Assembly (NCBI RefSeq): GCF_001307765.1
Contig: NZ_LKBA01000024.1
Span: 124,001-188,000 of the forward strand
From: Aliiroseovarius crassostreae
GTDB taxonomy: Bacteria; Pseudomonadota; Alphaproteobacteria; Rhodobacterales; Rhodobacteraceae
Length of the DNA: 64,000 nt
Reading direction: 5' to 3'
The notes beneath the pieces were generated by a model. That model did not search any database. It was not told the origin of the DNA and saw only the letters and a list, made by a program, of their open reading frames with translations. Positions 1 through 8,924 of the stretch are shown one piece after another. A program made the translations under genes and the position numbers. Each line of letters begins with the position of its first letter. Positions within the stretch are counted from its first letter, which is position 1.

Positions 1-490
1 TATAGGCGGCCTTGGCCTCAAGATAGTCGCGGAACCCTGCCATCTTGGGATCAGAGCTGTTCATAAGCCCATTGATGTTGCGGTTGAGCGAATTGAGCCC
101 CCCCAGCTGCGCGCGAATGTTCTTGGGCTTAACGGCGGGTCGGACAGAAGATTTTGGGGCCGTTTTACGGGGGGCTTTTGTCGCCGCCTTGGGTGCGGGC
201 GCGCCAGAAGATTTTGCGCCGCCGGATTTGGAACCTTTTGCGCTCCAGTCCTTGCGACCGCCACCTTTACCACCGCGATCTTTGCCATCACGATCCTTGC
301 CACCGCGGTCACCACGGTCGCCGCGGTCACCACCACCGCCGCCACCATTGCCACCGCCATTACCGTTCTTGGCATGGGCCGCTCCGATTTGTGCGGTGGA
401 TCCATCCAATGTGTCTGACACCAGTTCGGGTGCCATCAGTCCAACTGCGGACAGAACCATTACTCCGACAATACCTTTCAGGGGGCGCAT
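1..490 (-). CDS. Partial exported Gly/Arg/Asp/Lys-rich protein of unknown function
   Basis: The reading frame starts at an ATG (490-488) behind a good ribosome site (GGAGGAAAG) and stays open to the window edge, so the C-terminus is missing. About 163 residues are visible. An N-terminal hydrophobic stretch (about residues 5-25) looks like a signal peptide. It is followed by a low-complexity segment (about 42-75) of Gly runs and GDRGDRGGKDRDGK-type repeats, then an Ala/Pro/Lys linker, and from about residue 118 a more ordinary segment containing QLGGLNSLNRNINGLM. The GC-rich repeat also creates open frames on the other strand, but those lack a start region or sensible composition. No family was recognised. 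The basic, flexible middle suggests an envelope or surface protein, which is inference. Confidence 0.65.
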   Translation of the reverse strand, partial: MRPLKGIVGVMVLSAVGLMAPELVSDTLDGSTAQIGAAHAKNGNGGGNGGGGGGDRGDRGDRGGKDRDGKDRGGKGGGRKDWSAKGSKSGGAKSSGAPAPKAATKAPRKTAPKSSVRPAVKPKNIRAQLGGLNSLNRNINGLMNSSDPKMAGFRDYLEAKAAY

Positions 491-740
491 ACGTCTTTCC
501 TCCGATTCGCATCTTTGGAACTGTTTTGTCATAAAAATAGGGCATGCTTGAGGCACCCCCAGCCTTTCGGATAGGTCTTGGCGAAGCTCTGCCGATTGCC
601 GGCCATTCCCTACCGTTTTTCGCTGATACGGGTTTTCGAACGACCTGCGGGAAAATTGGATCCAACATGCAATTTTCACCCTCCAACTCTCTTCATCTGA
701 GCGAAGCAACCTGCTAGCCTCTCTGAAAACGTGAGGGAAC

Positions 741-1409
741 ATGCAGCTCAAGTCAGTCGATCCAGTTGATATCTCCAAAACGGCCTCTGCCGCCTCGATC
801 ATCTTCAACGCGTTGAAGAAGGCGATCATCGAAGGGGATCTGGAGGAAGGGGCGCCGCTGCGCCAGGATGAGATTGCCCGCATGTTCAACACGTCCCGCA
901 TACCGGTGCGCGAAGCGATCTCACGGCTGGAAGAACACGGGCTGGTCAAGTCGCAGCGTTATAAGGGGGCGGTGGTCTCTGGCCTCTCAGCGGAGGAAGC
1001 GGACGAGATCTTCGATTACCGGTCCCTGCTTGAACCCCATGTGATCCGCGCAGCCGTGCCCAACATGACCCCGGCCATTCTGACCAAGGCCCGCGCCTAT
1101 CTTGAGGCATTTGCCAAATCGGAAGATCCGATGGAATGGGGCAACCTGAACCGGCAGTTCCACGCAACACTCTATAATGCATCCGGCCTGAGCTTTCATC
1201 TGGAGGCCATCGAGAGCGCGCTGGACCGGATTGACCGATATCTGCGCGCGCAACTGGTTCTGAGCGACGGCATGATCCGCGCCAATGATGAGCATATCCG
1301 CATTCTGGCCGCCTGCGAACGGGGCGACGCGGACACCGCCGCAGAGCTGACCCGCCAGCACATCCTCGGATCCAAAGACAGCCTGCTGAAGAACCTCAGC
1401 AAGTTGTAA
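741..1409 (+). CDS. GntR-family (FadR/FCD subfamily) transcriptional regulator
   Basis: A 222-residue protein with an N-terminal winged helix-turn-helix (about 18-80; EGAPLRQDEIARMF and TSRIPVREAISRLEEHGLV are classic GntR motifs). The all-helical FCD ligand domain follows (about 90-215), with the metal-ligand style segments RSLLEPHVIRAA and NRQFHATLY. Regulators of this class usually repress nearby catabolic or uptake genes and release DNA on binding an organic acid. It is convergent with the small secreted gene (5 bp between stops) and is the nearest regulator to the minus-strand hydrolase/ABC importer group, which is a plausible but unproven target. The start follows GAGGGA at good spacing. 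Confidence 0.9.
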   Translation: MQLKSVDPVDISKTASAASIIFNALKKAIIEGDLEEGAPLRQDEIARMFNTSRIPVREAISRLEEHGLVKSQRYKGAVVSGLSAEEADEIFDYRSLLEPHVIRAAVPNMTPAILTKARAYLEAFAKSEDPMEWGNLNRQFHATLYNASGLSFHLEAIESALDRIDRYLRAQLVLSDGMIRANDEHIRILAACERGDADTAAELTRQHILGSKDSLLKNLSKL

Positions 1410-1414
1410 CGCAT

Positions 1415-1909
1415 CTATTGCCCCAACATGGCCCCGGCAAAGGGTGGGGTTTTCAGTAGCACGGTAAAGCTGGTCGCCCCATTGATGCTGAGGACACGAA
1501 ATTGTGGTGCCCCCCAGTAAGCAGCCTCCTCTCCTTTTTCTTTGCAGGTTAGCGATGAAAACCTTGTGACGTGTCGCCGGATATCACACGGCGAAGTCTG
1601 ATCTGTAGCTGTCATTTCGATTTTCACATCCGTTTCGGTTTCGCGGGTAACAAAAATCCGAATTGCATGACTTGGCTTGTCACTCAGCGTAACACGTTCG
1701 TATAAAATCATAGCCCGATCCTGTAGACACATGGGCAGGTATGATACCTCAGCCGTTTCGCCCACCAAAATATCGGAAAGAAAACGGCTGCCATCCAGAC
1801 GTTGAATGTCCTTTCTCTCCATATCCACCACAAAGCCCCCTTCTGCACCGGCAGCGGTCGGCAGAAATAGCCCGGACATGAGGACCGCAATGATCGCAAA
1901 GGACCGCAT
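1415..1909 (-). CDS. Small secreted protein of unknown function
   Basis: A 164-residue protein with a clear Sec signal peptide (MRSFAIIAVLMSGLFLPTAAGA, probable cleavage before EGG). The ATG at 1909 was chosen over the in-frame ATG at 1924 because AAAGAGG lies six bases before it. The mature part is about 140 residues, mixed beta-like, with three Cys residues (in PMCLQD, SPCDIRR and LTCKEK), which may form a disulfide in the periplasm. No family was recognised. It is convergent with the GntR gene and is not obviously co-transcribed with the FAH gene upstream, whose stop is about 100 bp away. Confidence 0.7.
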   Translation of the reverse strand: MRSFAIIAVLMSGLFLPTAAGAEGGFVVDMERKDIQRLDGSRFLSDILVGETAEVSYLPMCLQDRAMILYERVTLSDKPSHAIRIFVTRETETDVKIEMTATDQTSPCDIRRHVTRFSSLTCKEKGEEAAYWGAPQFRVLSINGATSFTVLLKTPPFAGAMLGQ

Positions 1910-2010
1910 GAATACCTCTTTCATTTCAATACACCGTCACCATGACGGGGTATTGGTTAATTCGAGGTTTCACCATTCAAAGGAAGTGCGATGCACGGGC
2001 GGGGTGGCCG

Positions 2011-2706
2011 TCAGGCAGGTGCAGAAATACGGGTGGTCAACTGCCCTAGCCCGTCAATCTCGACCCGGCAGACATCCCCCGGCACAAGCTGCCCGACCCC
2101 TGCCGGCGTGCCGGTCATGATCAGATCCCCCGGCTGCAATCTCACCATCTCCGACAAAAACGAAATCACGTCAGACACCGACCAGATCATGTCCGAGAGG
2201 TCTGCCTCCTGCCGGGTTTCGCCATTCACGCTCAGGGCGATGCGCCCCAATAGGGGATGCTGTCCGCCCTTTACCGGATGGACCGGGCCGATCGGCGCAG
2301 AGAGGTCAAACCCTTTCGCCATGTCCCATGGGCGCCCCATTTCCTTCGCCACCGCCTGCAAATCGCGGCGGGTCAGGTCGTTACCGATGGCGTAGCCGAA
2401 CACATGCTCCAGCGCGGTGCCGGACGGGATATTTGCCCCGCCCTGCCCAATCGCCACCACCAGCTCGGCCTCGAAATGCAGGGTCTTCGTGGCGGGCGGA
2501 TAGGGGATGTCCACCCCGTCGCCCACCAGAGCATCCGCGGGTTTCGAAAAGAAAAACGGCGGTTCACGCTTGGGGTCATGGCCCATCTCGCGCGCATGGG
2601 CGGCGTAGTTGCGGCCCACACAAAAGATACGCCGCACAGGGAATTGATCCTCGGTCCCGACAACAGGCAGCGCAGGGCGCGGCGACGGGGCAAACACCCA
2701 ACTCAT
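2011..2706 (-). CDS. Fumarylacetoacetate hydrolase (FAH) family protein
   Basis: A 231-residue single-domain FAH-fold protein. The signature FCVGRNYAAHAREMG is near residue 29, followed by PPFFFSKP, the metal-binding acidic strand HFEAELVVAIG, and the C-terminal LQPGDLIMTGTPAGVG. Members are Mg-dependent C-C hydrolases or decarboxylases acting on acylpyruvate-type diketo acids (fumarylpyruvate, oxaloacetate, 2-hydroxyhepta-2,4-diene-1,7-dioate); the substrate here is unknown. The start was set at the ATG that overlaps the stop of the upstream phosphodiesterase gene (ATGA), so the two are translationally coupled. A longer in-frame start at 2790 would lie deep in the upstream gene and add a residue tail not seen in the family. 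Confidence 0.88.
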   Translation of the reverse strand: MSWVFAPSPRPALPVVGTEDQFPVRRIFCVGRNYAAHAREMGHDPKREPPFFFSKPADALVGDGVDIPYPPATKTLHFEAELVVAIGQGGANIPSGTALEHVFGYAIGNDLTRRDLQAVAKEMGRPWDMAKGFDLSAPIGPVHPVKGGQHPLLGRIALSVNGETRQEADLSDMIWSVSDVISFLSEMVRLQPGDLIMTGTPAGVGQLVPGDVCRVEIDGLGQLTTRISAPA

Positions 2707-3539
2707 TTCAGAAACACCTTGCCTTTCATCGTCTCGGCAATCGGGGCCCCCATCAACGACAACACGGTGGGGGCAAGCTGGGTCTGGCACAGGATTTCGC
2801 TGTCATCCGCCACCTCGGCATCCCCGAAATAATAAAGCGCCACGTCCTGCTGAACATCCTCATGACCGCCATGATGCCCGCGATCCGACTGGCCGTGATC
2901 AGCGGTGACAATGATGTCATAGCCCAGATCACGCCAACGCCGGATGAACGGCGCCATCTGCTCATCGAGGGCAAAACAGCCATGATCCATCTCATGACAT
3001 TCATGGCCAAAACGATGCCCCATACTGTCAAGGGTGCAGGTGTGCAGGATGCCGTAGTCAATGCCCTTACGCTCACACAGCATGGTCAGCGTGGCAAACA
3101 GGTCGGTGTCGGCGGGCGTGGTCTGGTTGATCAGGTTATAGCCGGTCATGGTGTGGAACCGGCCATGGTTGATCGTGTCGCTTTCCGGCTCATCATACTC
3201 AATGTCGCGCACCACGTCGAAGGGCGCACGGTTGAAGAACTCGGACCAGAAAGAATGGGTCACCGCCCCGGTCACGCCCCCCGCCTTGCGCACCTGAGAA
3301 AAGATATCATCGTGGGACAGGCGAAACACATTGTTGTTGCCGGTGCAGCCATGTTCCTGCGGGGTCACACCGGTATGGATCGACGCATAGCAACTGGCCG
3401 AGGTCGAAGGCAGCACCGCGCGCATTGTAAAGCGCTTCGCCTCGCCTGACTGCGCCCAGCCTTCCATATTGCCAAACAGCTTGAGCCAATTGCGAAGCGG
3501 AACCCCGTCGATGATGAGCAGCAGAAGTTTTCTATCCAT
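2703..3539 (-). CDS. Alkaline phosphatase superfamily, type I phosphodiesterase/nucleotide pyrophosphatase-like protein
   Basis: A 278-residue protein with the metal-ligand pattern of the superfamily: LLIIDGVP near the N-terminus (first Asp), a Ser/Thr-rich nucleophile region PSTSASCYASIHTG near residue 48, DSMGHRFGHE (Asp/His) and TADHGQSD plus a His-rich GHHGGHE segment. These would bind two Zn or similar ions and hydrolyse phosphodiesters, phosphonates or sulfate esters. There is no signal peptide, so it is cytosolic. The start at 3539 (MDRKLLLL) is preferred over 3563 because of an AAAGG ribosome site. It is coupled to the FAH gene by ATGA. A strong hairpin at 3652-3680 separates the pair from the ABC importer operon upstream, so partial read-through or an own promoter must drive it. 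Confidence 0.82.
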   Translation of the reverse strand: MDRKLLLLIIDGVPLRNWLKLFGNMEGWAQSGEAKRFTMRAVLPSTSASCYASIHTGVTPQEHGCTGNNNVFRLSHDDIFSQVRKAGGVTGAVTHSFWSEFFNRAPFDVVRDIEYDEPESDTINHGRFHTMTGYNLINQTTPADTDLFATLTMLCERKGIDYGILHTCTLDSMGHRFGHECHEMDHGCFALDEQMAPFIRRWRDLGYDIIVTADHGQSDRGHHGGHEDVQQDVALYYFGDAEVADDSEILCQTQLAPTVLSLMGAPIAETMKGKVFLK

Positions 3540-3651
3540 ATCAACGCCTTTCCCATTGCGCATTTCGTTCCGGTCAGATTGGGCGGTGGTGTCGCTGATT
3601 TATGTAACAGACACGCCAAAAGCCGGTCGGTTTTGACCATTCCAAAAGAAA

Positions 3652-3680
3652 ACCGGGGGCAGCGGTCGGACGCCCCCGGT
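3652..3680 (-). terminator. Rho-independent terminator after the ABC importer operon
   Basis: A perfect 9-bp GC stem (ACCGGGGGC / GCCCCCGGT) with an 11-base loop. On the minus strand it is followed by a T-rich tract (TTTTCTTTT). It lies 31 bp after the stop of the ATPase gene at 3711 and before the phosphodiesterase gene. Confidence 0.85.
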
Positions 3681-3710
3681 CGATTTTCACCCGATCAACT
3701 GACCCACAGA

Positions 3711-5348
3711 TCAGTTCCCGGCGCTTTCCATCTTGCGATGGGAAATCACCTCTTCCAGCCAGCCCAGACGCATTTCCGGCACCGAGCTGAGCAGCAGGTC
3801 GGTGTAGTCGTCAAACGGCGGGCTGAGCACCTCGGCCTTGGTGCCATAGCGCACCACCTTGCCCTGATACATCACCGCAATACTGTCGGCGATCGCCTTG
3901 ACGGTCGCCAGGTCATGGGTGATGAACAGATAGGCCACATCCTCAATTTTCTGAAGGTTTTCCAGAAGCTTGAGGATGCCGTCCGCAACCAGCGGATCCA
4001 GCGCCGAGGTCACCTCGTCACAGATGATCACCTTGGGTTTGGCGGCCAGCGCGCGGGCAATGCAGACACGCTGCTTCTGCCCGCCCGACAGTTCCGCCGG
4101 GTAGCGATCCATAAAGGCTTCGCCCAGTTCGATCTCGTCCAGAAGCTCAATGATCCGCTTGCGCTTTTCCTTGCCCTTCATGCCGAAATAGAACTCCAGC
4201 GGACGACCGATGATGGTGCCGACGGTCTGACGCGGGTTCATCGCCACATCCGCCATCTGATAGATCATCTGCAACTCGCGCAGGTCCTCGCGCGAGCGCC
4301 CTTCCAGATCCGATGACAGTTCGCGACCATCAAAGATGATCCTGCCATCACGCGGCGGCAGAAGGCCGGTGATCACCCGGGCGGTGGTGGATTTGCCCGA
4401 GCCACTTTCGCCCACAACCGCAAGGGTCTGGCCGGGATGCAGATCCATCACCACATTGTGCAGCACGTCGAAACTGGTGCCCTTGTAGCGCGCGGTCACA
4501 TTCTCAACCCGCAACACAGGATTATCCGTGGGCGGTTTGCCCTCATGCTGGGTCGAGCGCACCGACACGAGGTCACGGGTATACTCTTCCTGCGGGTTGT
4601 TGATGATCTGATCGGTGGTGCCATGTTCCACCATGTCACCCATCTTGAGCACCATGATTTCATCTGCCACCTGCGCCACAACAGCCAGATCGTGGGTGAT
4701 GTAGAGCGCGGCAACGCCGGTGTCCCGGATCGCGTCCTTGATCGCCATCAGCACGTCGATCTGCGTGGTCACATCCAGCGCCGTGGTGGGTTCGTCGAAC
4801 ACCACCAGATCCGGTTCCGGGCACAGGGCCAACGCGGTCATGCAGCGTTGCAGCTGACCACCCGACACCTGGTGCGGATAGCGGTCCCCGATATTTTCGG
4901 GATCCGGCAGACCAAGCTTGCTGAACAGCTCCACCGCGCGGGCTTCGGCGTCCTTTTTCGAGAACTTGCCCGCGTGAAGGGACGCTTCAACCACCTGCTC
5001 CATGATCTTCTTGGCCGGATTGAAGCTCGCCGCCGCAGATTGCGACACATAGGTCACTTCAAGCCCACGCAGCTTGCGCAGATCGCGAAGATTGGTGTGC
5101 AGGATTTCCCGCCCATTGACCCAAACCTCGCCGCCGGTGATCTCAACCCCACCACGGCCATACGCCATCGAGGCGAGGCCAATGGTGGATTTGCCAGCGC
5201 CACTTTCCCCGATCAGGCCAAGCACCTTGCCCTTCTCCAGCTCAAATGACACGCCATGCACGATCTCGATATCCTGGGGCTTTTCACCCGGCGGATAAAT
5301 CCGTGCCCCGATCTTCAGGTCTTTGACTTTCAGAAGTGTCTCGCTCAT
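3711..5348 (-). CDS. Oligopeptide-type ABC importer, double ATP-binding protein
   Basis: A 545-residue fusion of two nucleotide-binding domains, equivalent to DppD plus DppF. Domain 1 (about 1-265) has Walker A GESGAGKST at 47-55, signature VSGGQLQR and Walker B LVVFDEPTTALD. Domain 2 (about 280-545) has GESGSGKST, LSGGQKQR and VIICDEVTSALD. Both are complete and should hydrolyse ATP to drive import through the two permeases upstream. Its start overlaps the stop of the preceding permease (ATGA). Double-ATPase proteins of this type serve peptide, opine, glutathione and sugar-oligomer importers in alphaproteobacteria. The substrate cannot be told from sequence. Confidence 0.93.
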   Translation of the reverse strand: MSETLLKVKDLKIGARIYPPGEKPQDIEIVHGVSFELEKGKVLGLIGESGAGKSTIGLASMAYGRGGVEITGGEVWVNGREILHTNLRDLRKLRGLEVTYVSQSAAASFNPAKKIMEQVVEASLHAGKFSKKDAEARAVELFSKLGLPDPENIGDRYPHQVSGGQLQRCMTALALCPEPDLVVFDEPTTALDVTTQIDVLMAIKDAIRDTGVAALYITHDLAVVAQVADEIMVLKMGDMVEHGTTDQIINNPQEEYTRDLVSVRSTQHEGKPPTDNPVLRVENVTARYKGTSFDVLHNVVMDLHPGQTLAVVGESGSGKSTTARVITGLLPPRDGRIIFDGRELSSDLEGRSREDLRELQMIYQMADVAMNPRQTVGTIIGRPLEFYFGMKGKEKRKRIIELLDEIELGEAFMDRYPAELSGGQKQRVCIARALAAKPKVIICDEVTSALDPLVADGILKLLENLQKIEDVAYLFITHDLATVKAIADSIAVMYQGKVVRYGTKAEVLSPPFDDYTDLLLSSVPEMRLGWLEEVISHRKMESAGN

Positions 5349-6160
5349 CCGCGGCCCCCTTTCAGGCTGGTGGTGCGGTTGAGCACCCAGTCGGCCACAA
5401 GGTTCACGGAAATCGCAAGCGTGGCGATGGCGACGGCAGGCACAAGGGCTGCCGGGATGCCATAGACAATCCCGTCTTTGTTTTCTTTCACGATGCCGCC
5501 CCAGTCCGCATTTGGCGGTTGCACGCCAAGGCCAAGGAACGACAGGGTCGAGACAAACAGAACGGCGAAGATGAAGCGCAGCCCCATTTCGGCCACGAGC
5601 GGAGACAACGCGTTGGGCAGGATTTCACGGAAGATGATCCAGCGATTACCCTCGCCGCGCAGCTTGGCCGCTTCGACGAAATCCATCACATTGATATCCA
5701 CCGCAACGGCACGCGCCAGGCGATAGACACGGGTGGAATCCAGCAGACCCATCACGACAATCAGGATCGGCAGGGTCACCGGCATCACGGACAGCACCAC
5801 AAGGGCAAAGATCAGCGTCGGGATCGACATGATCAGGTCAACGAAACGCGACAGAACCTGGTCAATCCAGCCTCCGATCACAGCCGCGCTAAAGCCCAGA
5901 ATCGACCCGGTGACAAAGCTGAGGATGGTGGCGGCGGTTGCGATGAAAATCGTCGTCTGCCCACCATAGATCATCCGCGTCAGCAGATCGCGACCGATGT
6001 TGTCAGTGCCAAGCAAATGTTCAGCCGAGGCAGGTTCCCAGACATCCCCCACAATCTCGGTCATGGAATAGGGCGCAATCCAATGGGCGAAGATCGCCAT
6101 GAAGAAATAGAGCCCGGTGAAAAACAGGCCAATCAAGGCCGCAGGAGGTATTCTCATCAT
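5345..6160 (-). CDS. ABC importer permease, DppC-like
   Basis: A 271-residue inner-membrane permease with about six hydrophobic segments. The periplasmic loop after the first one contains WIAPYS and the subfamily motif LGTDNIGRDLLTRMIYGG. The EAA coupling motif is EAAKLRGEGNRWIIFREILPNAL (about 160-182). The ATG start overlaps the stop of the DppB-like gene, and its own stop overlaps the ATPase start, so the operon is tightly coupled. Confidence 0.92.
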   Translation of the reverse strand: MMRIPPAALIGLFFTGLYFFMAIFAHWIAPYSMTEIVGDVWEPASAEHLLGTDNIGRDLLTRMIYGGQTTIFIATAATILSFVTGSILGFSAAVIGGWIDQVLSRFVDLIMSIPTLIFALVVLSVMPVTLPILIVVMGLLDSTRVYRLARAVAVDINVMDFVEAAKLRGEGNRWIIFREILPNALSPLVAEMGLRFIFAVLFVSTLSFLGLGVQPPNADWGGIVKENKDGIVYGIPAALVPAVAIATLAISVNLVADWVLNRTTSLKGGRG

Positions 6161-7113
6161 TTCGGATGCCTCAGCCTTGGATTTGCCAGAATGGACACGA
6201 TGTCAGCCACCATGTTGAGCCCGATATAGACGGCGGCGAAGATCAGGCCACAGGCCTGCACAACCGGCACGTCACGTTTGGCCACATGGTCCACGAGGTA
6301 TTGGCCCATGCCCGGATAGACAAAAACCACCTCGACCACGACAACACCAACAACCAGATAGGCCAGGTTCAGCATCACCACGTTCACAACCGGCGCAATC
6401 GCGTTCGGAAACGCATGGCGCGCAATCACCTGAAAGCTGGTCAAACCCTTCAGTTCCGCCGTTTCGATATAGGCAGACTGCATCACGTTCAGGATCGCGG
6501 CGCGGGTCATACGCATCATATGTGCCAGAACCACCATGGTCAGAACGGTCACCGGCAACGCAATGGCCGAAAGCTTTTCGCCCAGCGACATGCTGTCATA
6601 GATCGTCGAGACGGTCGGAGCCCAGCCCAGCTTTACCCCGACATAGAACATCAGCACGTAACCGATCAGAAACTCGGGCACCGAAATCGAGGCGAGCGTT
6701 ACCGCCGAGATCAGCTTGTCCGGCCAGCGTTCACGATAGCGCACCGCCAGAAGGCCAAGGAAAATGGCCAGCGGCACGGCCACGACAGCGGCCCAGAACG
6801 CAAGGAACAGGGTGTTCTTCAGGCGTCCGCCCAGACTGTCGGCAATGTCACGCCCGTTGGTCAGCGCGGTCCCAAGGTCCCCCTGCATCACGCCGAACAG
6901 CCAGTTGAAATATCGTTGAGTTGCGGGAACATCCATGCCGAGTTCCTTGCGCAGGTTGGCAAGGCTTTCCGGCGTGGCGGCCTGCCCCAGAATGCTCTGG
7001 GCCACGTCGCCTGGCAGGATCGTGGTGCCGACAAAAATCAGCACCGACGCCGCAAGAAGAAGCAGGGTGCTCAGCGCCAAGCGCTGAGCCACCAGTTTTA
7101 AGATGGGATGCAT
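6157..7113 (-). CDS. ABC importer permease, DppB-like
   Basis: A 318-residue inner-membrane permease with an N-terminal segment MHPILKLVAQRLALSTLLLLAASVLIF and the family features LPGDVAQSILG near residue 33, YFNWLFGVMQGDLG, and an EAA-type loop ETAELKGLTSFQVIARHAFPNA. About six membrane spans. It pairs with the DppC-like subunit to form the pore of the peptide-type importer. Nine base pairs separate it from the binding-protein gene upstream. Confidence 0.92.
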   Translation of the reverse strand: MHPILKLVAQRLALSTLLLLAASVLIFVGTTILPGDVAQSILGQAATPESLANLRKELGMDVPATQRYFNWLFGVMQGDLGTALTNGRDIADSLGGRLKNTLFLAFWAAVVAVPLAIFLGLLAVRYRERWPDKLISAVTLASISVPEFLIGYVLMFYVGVKLGWAPTVSTIYDSMSLGEKLSAIALPVTVLTMVVLAHMMRMTRAAILNVMQSAYIETAELKGLTSFQVIARHAFPNAIAPVVNVVMLNLAYLVVGVVVVEVVFVYPGMGQYLVDHVAKRDVPVVQACGLIFAAVYIGLNMVADIVSILANPRLRHPK

Positions 7114-7122
7114 GTGGGGTCC

Positions 7123-8712
7123 TTATGCATCCAGCCAGCATTTGACGGGCGCATACATATTCATCAGGAAATTGTTTGGGTCATCCTCATACCCCATAAC
7201 CTGCTTTGACACGCCGTCCACGAAATCGTTGAACATCGGAGCAATCAGGCCGCTTTCGTCACGCACCAGCTGGCCCATACGCGAATACATCGCCTTGCGC
7301 TTGACCGGATCCAACTCGCCCCGCGCCTTGATCAGCAGATCATCGAACTCTGCGTTGTTGAAGCGGGTGTCGTTCCAGTCCGCCTGCGAGTGGTAAGCGG
7401 TGGTGTACATCTGATCCTGCACCGGGCGACCCGACCAGTAAGACGCACAGAACGGTTTGTTGTTCCAGACTTCCGACCAGTAACCATCCGACGGTTCACG
7501 CTTGATTTCCAGCGGGATACCGGCGGCAGCGGCAGATTGCTGGAACAGCTGGGCGGCATCGACCGCGCCTGCAAAGGCGGCATCCGACACACGCAGGATG
7601 ATCGGCGAACCATCATGGCCGGACTTTTTGTAAAGCTCGGCGGCCATTTCCGGGTCGTATTTGCGTTGCTCAATCGTATCGTCAAACAGCGGGTAAGATG
7701 CGTTGATAGGCATATCATTTCCAACAGACCCAAAGCCGCGCAGGATCTTTTCAACCATTTCCTCGCGGTTGATCGCGTATTTCAACGCCATACGCAGGTC
7801 TTTGTTGTCAAACGGTGCGGTGTTCGAATGCATGATGAACACATAGTGGGCGCGACCGGCAACATTGCGCACTTCTAGGTTCGGCGCACGGTTCAGCAGG
7901 CTGGCCACTTTCGGATCCACCCCGTTGACCATGTGCACCTGCCCCGATTGCAGGGCGGACATACGGGCGGTGTTGTCGTTGACGACCAGCACCTCAACTT
8001 CATCCACATGGCCGCGGGTGTCATCCCAGTAGTTCGGGTTTTTCTTGAAGGCGTGGCGCACGCCCGGTTCATCCACCTCGACCATGTAAGGGCCGGTGCC
8101 GACACCTGCGGTCGGATTGTCGAACCCACCGTCCGGCTGCACAACCAGGTGCCAATCCGCCATCAGATAGGGCAGGTCAGCGGTCGGGTTTTCCATTTTT
8201 ACGACAAAGTCGTTGCCATCAACGCTCAGGCTTTCGATGCCTTGCAGCACGCCCAGCGCACCGGATTTGGATTCTTCATTGGCGTGGCGCTCAACAGTGC
8301 GCTTGAGGTCTTCGGCGGTCATGGTCTTACCATTATGGAATTCCACACCCTCACGGGCCGTGAAACGCCACTCGCGCGCATCCGTTGAGCTTTCAATGCT
8401 TTCGGCCAGGCGCAGCTCGATCTCACCCGTGGCTGAGACATCCACGATCTGGTCACCATAAAGGCGCAGGTTCATACCGGGAACCTGAGTGGCCGCGACG
8501 GCCGGATCAAGCGTGTTGGTGCTTTCACCCCCCAAACTACCGACCTTCATGGTGCCGCCTTTCTTTGGCCCCTCGGCAAGCGCAGCGGTAGACAGCATCG
8601 ACCCGGCTGCGGCAGCAGAAACGCCAAGCGCAGAAGCACGCCCCATAAAATCACGGCGCGACATCTTTCGTTGAGCCACGCGTTTGGACAGGTATTCGAG
8701 TTCGTTGGACAT
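7123..8712 (-). CDS. ABC importer periplasmic substrate-binding protein, family 5 (DppA/OppA-like)
   Basis: A 529-residue extracytoplasmic solute-binding protein of the peptide/nickel family. The N-terminus carries a twin-arginine export motif (SRRDFMG at about 18-24) and an Ala-rich hydrophobic stretch ending near TAALAEG, suggesting Tat export already folded. Family landmarks include FTAREGVEFHNGKTMTAEDLK and the loop YPLFDDTIEQRKYDPEMAAELYKKSG. It is the first gene of the importer operon, in keeping with the usual excess of binding protein over permease. The ligand is not deducible. The neighbouring FAH and phosphodiesterase enzymes may act on the imported compound, which is inference. Confidence 0.92.
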   Translation of the reverse strand: MSNELEYLSKRVAQRKMSRRDFMGRASALGVSAAAAGSMLSTAALAEGPKKGGTMKVGSLGGESTNTLDPAVAATQVPGMNLRLYGDQIVDVSATGEIELRLAESIESSTDAREWRFTAREGVEFHNGKTMTAEDLKRTVERHANEESKSGALGVLQGIESLSVDGNDFVVKMENPTADLPYLMADWHLVVQPDGGFDNPTAGVGTGPYMVEVDEPGVRHAFKKNPNYWDDTRGHVDEVEVLVVNDNTARMSALQSGQVHMVNGVDPKVASLLNRAPNLEVRNVAGRAHYVFIMHSNTAPFDNKDLRMALKYAINREEMVEKILRGFGSVGNDMPINASYPLFDDTIEQRKYDPEMAAELYKKSGHDGSPIILRVSDAAFAGAVDAAQLFQQSAAAAGIPLEIKREPSDGYWSEVWNNKPFCASYWSGRPVQDQMYTTAYHSQADWNDTRFNNAEFDDLLIKARGELDPVKRKAMYSRMGQLVRDESGLIAPMFNDFVDGVSKQVMGYEDDPNNFLMNMYAPVKCWLDA

Positions 8713-8876
8713 TTATTTCTCCCTAGATCGAGGTCAGTTCGACCTACATGTTTTTCTTGCTGTCTGATCAAAACTTTGCTCAGAAGTTAGCGAATGACAA
8801 GGGTCGTAACCGACTAGCGATGTCATTTATACGACACAGCGGTGATTGTTCGCGACAAACACCCGCTGCGCAATAA

Positions 8877-8905
8877 AAAAGACCGGGAGAGCGCCCGGTC
8901 TTTTC
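8877..8905 (-). terminator. Terminator downstream of the TRAP operon
   Basis: A stem AAAGACCGGG / CCCGGTCTTT with a 6-base loop, flanked by A- and T-runs so that it can work in both directions. It sits 20 bp past the stop of the TRAP large-permease gene and before the ABC importer promoter region. Confidence 0.85.
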
Positions 8906-8924
8906 ATTAATTTCTCGTGTGATC

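Noticed and set aside
45-551. Plus-strand open frame rich in Pro/Leu near the left edge
   Set aside because: It is the mirror of the Gly-rich repeat of the minus-strand exported protein, with poly-Pro runs, no good ribosome site and no family features.
2328-3449. Plus-strand open frame of 373 codons
   Set aside because: Antisense to two clear enzyme genes (FAH and phosphodiesterase); composition is typical of a shadow frame in GC-rich DNA.
8821-8836. TGTC-N8-GACA near the ABC importer promoter as a GntR operator
   Set aside because: Only 4-bp arms, far from the FadR-type consensus, and the GntR gene is about 7 kb away; too weak to list as a site.
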